8,993 nt of DNA from Sandaracinaceae bacterium (GTDB lineage: Bacteria > Myxococcota_A > Polyangia > Polyangiales > Sandaracinaceae), in NCBI GenBank assembly GCA_025056955.1, contig JANWYL010000114.1, forward strand, positions 1 through 8,993, written 5' to 3'. The position numbers and the translations under genes were made by a program. This document shows, one piece after another, positions 6,962 to 8,993 of this stretch. The notes below the pieces were generated by a model. The model had not been told where the DNA came from and made no database searches. It saw only the letters and a list, made by a program, of their open reading frames with translations. The number at the start of each line of letters is the position of its first letter. The first letter of the stretch is position 1.

Positions 6962-8082
6962 AAATCAGCGATTGCTGAAACGACACGTTCGATCTGTGCT
7001 TCGCTCAGACTTGGGTGGATTGGCAAGGCCAAGACCTCCCGGGAAGCCCGTTCTGCCTCGGGAAAGTCTAGTGGCTTATGGCCAAGCCGGGCAAAGCATG
7101 GCTGGAGGTGAAGGGGCTTTGGGTAGTGGATGTCAGTGGCAATGCCCCGCTCAGCAAGAAACAGGCGCAACGCATCTCGCTCTGTACTCCGCACAACGTA
7201 TTGATGGTAAACGTGGGTTTCCCGGAGGCGAGGGGGGGGGCGAAAGCGTTCGGGGTCGATTCCAAGCTCGGCAAAAAAGGTGTCATAAAGAGAAGCGAGT
7301 TTTCTGCGCTTTGCAGTCCACTCTTCGAGTTTTCGCAATTTCACCCGCAACACAGCTGCCTGGAGCGCATCCATTCTGAAATTCCCCCCGACGTGCAGGT
7401 GCTCATACCGCTCAATGGCGCCATGGTTGCGGATCATCTTCATGGTTTTTGCGAGATCCGGATCACGGGTAATCACCAATCCTGCATCCCCAAAAGCACC
7501 AAGGTTCTTAGTGGGGTAGAAAGATATCCACCCTGCTGTCCCGATTGTGCCTGTCATTCCACGATGGGTGTTGGCCAAAATCGATTGGGCAGCGTCTTCT
7601 AGAAGATGAATCTGAAATCTTTGTGAAATTTCAAGCAACGCATCGATATCTGCTGGTTGTCCATAAAGGTGAACTGCGATGATTGCGCGGGTTCGAGGCC
7701 CAATCACCTGGGTGATCTTCGAAGCATCGATGTGGAATCCATTGGGTTCAATATCGACAAAGACAGGGGATGCACCCACCCGCACGATGCAGGTGGCGGT
7801 GGAGACGAAGGTAAAAGGGGTGGTGATCACCTCATCTCCGGGGCCAATTCCAAGGGCCATGAGAGCGATGAGCTCGGCATCGGTTCCGCTTGAGCAGCCA
7901 AGCACTGAGGGGGCGTTGAGGCGTTTGGCAAGCTCGGCTTCGAGGGCTTCGACCTCAGGACCAAGCACGAAGGCGTTTGAGGCGAAAACCCGCTCAAAGG
8001 CCTCTCGAATTTCTGGCAAAAGCGCTCTGTTTTCCCATGCGAGGTCGATAAAGGGCACTTCAAGGCTCATATTTGCACTCAT
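6949..8082 (-). CDS. DegT/DnrJ/EryC1/StrS-family PLP-dependent sugar aminotransferase
   Basis: The protein has 376 residues, the normal length for this family of nucleotide-sugar aminotransferases. Key features are VPFIDL at the N-terminus, CSSGTDAELIAL (63-74) for phosphate binding, GDEVITTPFTFVSTA (82-96), EDAAQS (162-167) with the Asp that contacts the PLP ring nitrogen, and FYPTKNLGAFGDAG (188-201) with Lys192 as the Schiff-base lysine. HYPKPLHLQP (319-328) and LPIHPSL near the end are also typical. It most resembles WbpE-like enzymes that aminate C3 of UDP-2-acetamido-3-keto sugars, but the substrate cannot be assigned firmly. Products normally enter O-antigen, capsule or glycoprotein glycans. 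ATG 8082 was chosen; ATG 8070 is equally possible, and neither has a clear Shine-Dalgarno. The longer frame upstream shows no family similarity. No other sugar-pathway gene is in the window. Confidence 0.93.
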   Translation of the reverse strand: MSANMSLEVPFIDLAWENRALLPEIREAFERVFASNAFVLGPEVEALEAELAKRLNAPSVLGCSSGTDAELIALMALGIGPGDEVITTPFTFVSTATCIVRVGASPVFVDIEPNGFHIDASKITQVIGPRTRAIIAVHLYGQPADIDALLEISQRFQIHLLEDAAQSILANTHRGMTGTIGTAGWISFYPTKNLGAFGDAGLVITRDPDLAKTMKMIRNHGAIERYEHLHVGGNFRMDALQAAVLRVKLRKLEEWTAKRRKLASLYDTFFAELGIDPERFRPPPRLRETHVYHQYVVRSTERDALRLFLAERGIATDIHYPKPLHLQPCFARLGHKPLDFPEAERASREVLALPIHPSLSEAQIERVVSAIADFYRG

Positions 8083-8089
8083 TGTGGGC

Positions 8090-8108
8090 TTGAGGCCCGA
8101 GGGCTCAA
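8090..8108. repeat. 19-bp imperfect palindrome upstream of the aminotransferase
   Basis: TTGAGGCC-CGA-GGGCTCAA pairs as an inverted repeat of eight bases per arm with one mismatch. It ends eight bases before the aminotransferase ATG at 8082, inside the 138-bp divergent region. It could be an operator or a small hairpin in the leader near the ribosome-binding position. Functional status is unknown. Confidence 0.3.
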
Positions 8109-8220
8109 ATGCCTCTGTGGGTTTGTGGGTTCTAAATGCTTGCTTTTGTCTGTGATTGCCAAAGCCATGGCCGCACGCGTTTTCGAAGAGGCGAATGTTC
8201 CTATGGCATGATATGGGGGC

Positions 8221-8424
8221 ATGGCTGAGCTTGAAGAACACGCGATTCAGAGGGATCGGGCTTTCCTTGTGCGCCTGGTTGTGGCGCTCGGATTGGGGAT
8301 TGCGATTGGGCTTTGGATTGGAAGCGCGCTCACTTCAGAGGAGATTGGAAAAAGCAGCGCGCGCTTGTTGGGCTACGAGATGCCCGATTCAGGCAATTCC
8401 TCTTCTTCCCGTGGAAAACCCTAA
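8221..8424 (+). CDS. Small single-helix membrane protein with glycine zipper
   Basis: This is a 67-residue predicted protein. A charged N-terminus (MAELEEHAIQRDR) leads into one hydrophobic segment, about residues 14-37, then a short polar tail ending in a Ser-rich stretch. The helix contains G26-x3-G30-x3-G34 (GIAIGLWIG), the GxxxGxxxG pattern that promotes close helix packing. There is no signal-peptidase or lipobox motif, so it probably stays as an inner-membrane anchor; the Arg residues before the helix suggest an N-in orientation. I do not recognise the family. ATG 8221 is the first possible start, since an in-frame stop lies 12 bases upstream. GGGGG lies too close to it to be a normal ribosome-binding site. 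It is divergent from the aminotransferase and its stop overlaps the radical SAM stop by four bases. Composition supports a real gene, but the evidence is moderate. Confidence 0.6.
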   Translation: MAELEEHAIQRDRAFLVRLVVALGLGIAIGLWIGSALTSEEIGKSSARLLGYEMPDSGNSSSSRGKP

Positions 8425-8993
8425 TCCTCATCGAAGAGCGCAAGCTGTGGGCTGCTCTTTGAAGGAAGGGGGGGAGCCATGGCATTGATGCCAATTTCAA
8501 GTCCGAGTCTTTTGGCGTGGAGGTGAAAAAGGCGCTCGATGAGCTCCCAACGCTCCCCCTCTCCTCGCATGCGTTCTCCAAAAGCGCTTTCTTTGGCCAT
8601 GCCTCGAACTGCGCGGATGTGCTTGATGATGGTTTGGGCCCGCTCGGGGAGAACCTCTTTCAGCCTCTCTTCAAAGACGAGGCGGAGCTCATGAGGAAGG
8701 CGCACGAGGCTCATAAAGGCAAAGCGGGCCCCAGAAGCCTTGGCCCGATCCAGGATGCTTGGGATGGCGTGATCGTTCAGGCCTGGAATGATCGGTGCAA
8801 GGGAGACGCCAACAGGAATTTGGGCATCGGCAAGGCGGCGCATCGCTTCAAAGCGCTTGGATACAAGGCTTGCATAGGGTTCAATCTTTCGGCCAAGCGC
8901 GTCGTCTGGCATGGGAACGCTCAAAACGACCCGCACTTCAGTGCACTTTGCGAGGTCGCTCAACAGATCGATGTCGCGGCAGACGAGGGCCGA
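8421..8993 (-). CDS. PA0069/SplB-like radical SAM protein, C-terminal 190 residues (partial)
   Basis: The frame is open to the right window edge, so the N-terminal part, where the CxxxCxxC iron-sulfur motif of radical SAM enzymes would be, is missing. The visible part reads like the C-terminal half of the barrel of PA0069 (Rv2578c)-family proteins: LVCRDIDLLSDLAK, VRVVLSVPMPDDALGRKIEP, IPVGVSLAPIIPGLNDHAIP, FAFMSLVRLPHELRLVFEER and FGERMRGEG. SplB, a relative, repairs spore-photoproduct thymine dimers; the reaction of the PA0069 group is not established. The C-terminus carries QLALF (183-187 of the visible part), which resembles the DNA polymerase sliding-clamp binding pentapeptide. A TTG at 8963 opens the frame inside the window, but it lies within the conserved domain and is not the true start. 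The stop overlaps the small membrane gene. Confidence 0.9.
   Translation of the reverse strand, partial: SALVCRDIDLLSDLAKCTEVRVVLSVPMPDDALGRKIEPYASLVSKRFEAMRRLADAQIPVGVSLAPIIPGLNDHAIPSILDRAKASGARFAFMSLVRLPHELRLVFEERLKEVLPERAQTIIKHIRAVRGMAKESAFGERMRGEGERWELIERLFHLHAKRLGLEIGINAMAPPLPSKSSPQLALFDED

Noticed and set aside
8083..8241. N-terminal extension of the aminotransferase frame up to an ATG at 8241.
   Set aside because: The 53 added residues do not look like the DegT family, cross the start of the opposite-strand micro-protein, and run through the divergent spacer.
3345..8860. Recurrent AGCGCTTT-like palindromic words (near 3347, 4417, 5580, 8581 and 8850) considered as a highly iterated genome motif.
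   Set aside because: They are few, mostly inside coding sequence and in varied contexts. Without genome-wide k-mer counts they are best explained by codon preference.
8961..8963. TTG as the start of the radical SAM protein.
   Set aside because: The family similarity (LVCRDIDLL) continues upstream without interruption to the window edge, so the gene is truncated by the window and the TTG is internal.

Overview
The window looks like compact chromosomal DNA of a moderately GC-rich Gram-negative bacterium. The best guess is a deltaproteobacterial-type lineage (Myxococcota, Bradymonadota or relatives). This rests on an Hsp70-like protein with a long non-canonical C-terminus, a free-standing MshEN (GspE N-terminal) protein beside a TPR protein, and a PA0069-type radical SAM protein. 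It is an inference from gene content, not a proven placement. I see no rRNA, tRNA, CRISPR array, insertion sequence or phage gene.

Layout from left to right. Bases 1-67 are AT-richer with no recognisable gene. A very long minus-strand gene (68-2935) encodes an Hsp70-family ATPase whose usual peptide-binding region is replaced by a large C-terminal region. A divergent spacer of about 290 bp leads to a plus-strand pair, an RsmG-like methyltransferase and a ten-helix EamA transporter, which overlap by ATGA. After a 194-bp spacer with a strong Shine-Dalgarno sequence comes a small [2Fe-2S] ferredoxin. Converging on it is a six-repeat TPR protein (minus). Divergent from that, across only 71 bp, is a stand-alone MshEN protein with two complete c-di-GMP-type 24-residue motifs. 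It converges on, and overlaps by 13 bp, a DegT-family sugar aminotransferase (minus). Divergent from the aminotransferase is a 67-residue single-helix membrane protein with a glycine zipper. This overlaps by 4 bp the end of a radical SAM protein that runs off the right edge.

The order is - + + + - + - + -, so nearly every gene is its own transcription unit. Only rsmG-eamA looks like an operon. I see no single pathway joining the genes. The closest thing to a module is the TPR/MshEN divergent pair, which may couple a c-di-GMP signal to a protein scaffold; the neighbouring sugar aminotransferase would fit surface-glycan control, but that is speculative. The most unusual features are the three convergent gene ends that overlap or nearly touch without visible terminators, the glycine-zipper micro-protein, the C-terminal clamp-binding-like pentapeptide of the radical SAM protein, and the two competing starts of the ferredoxin. 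I found no clear evidence of a wholly new multi-gene system.
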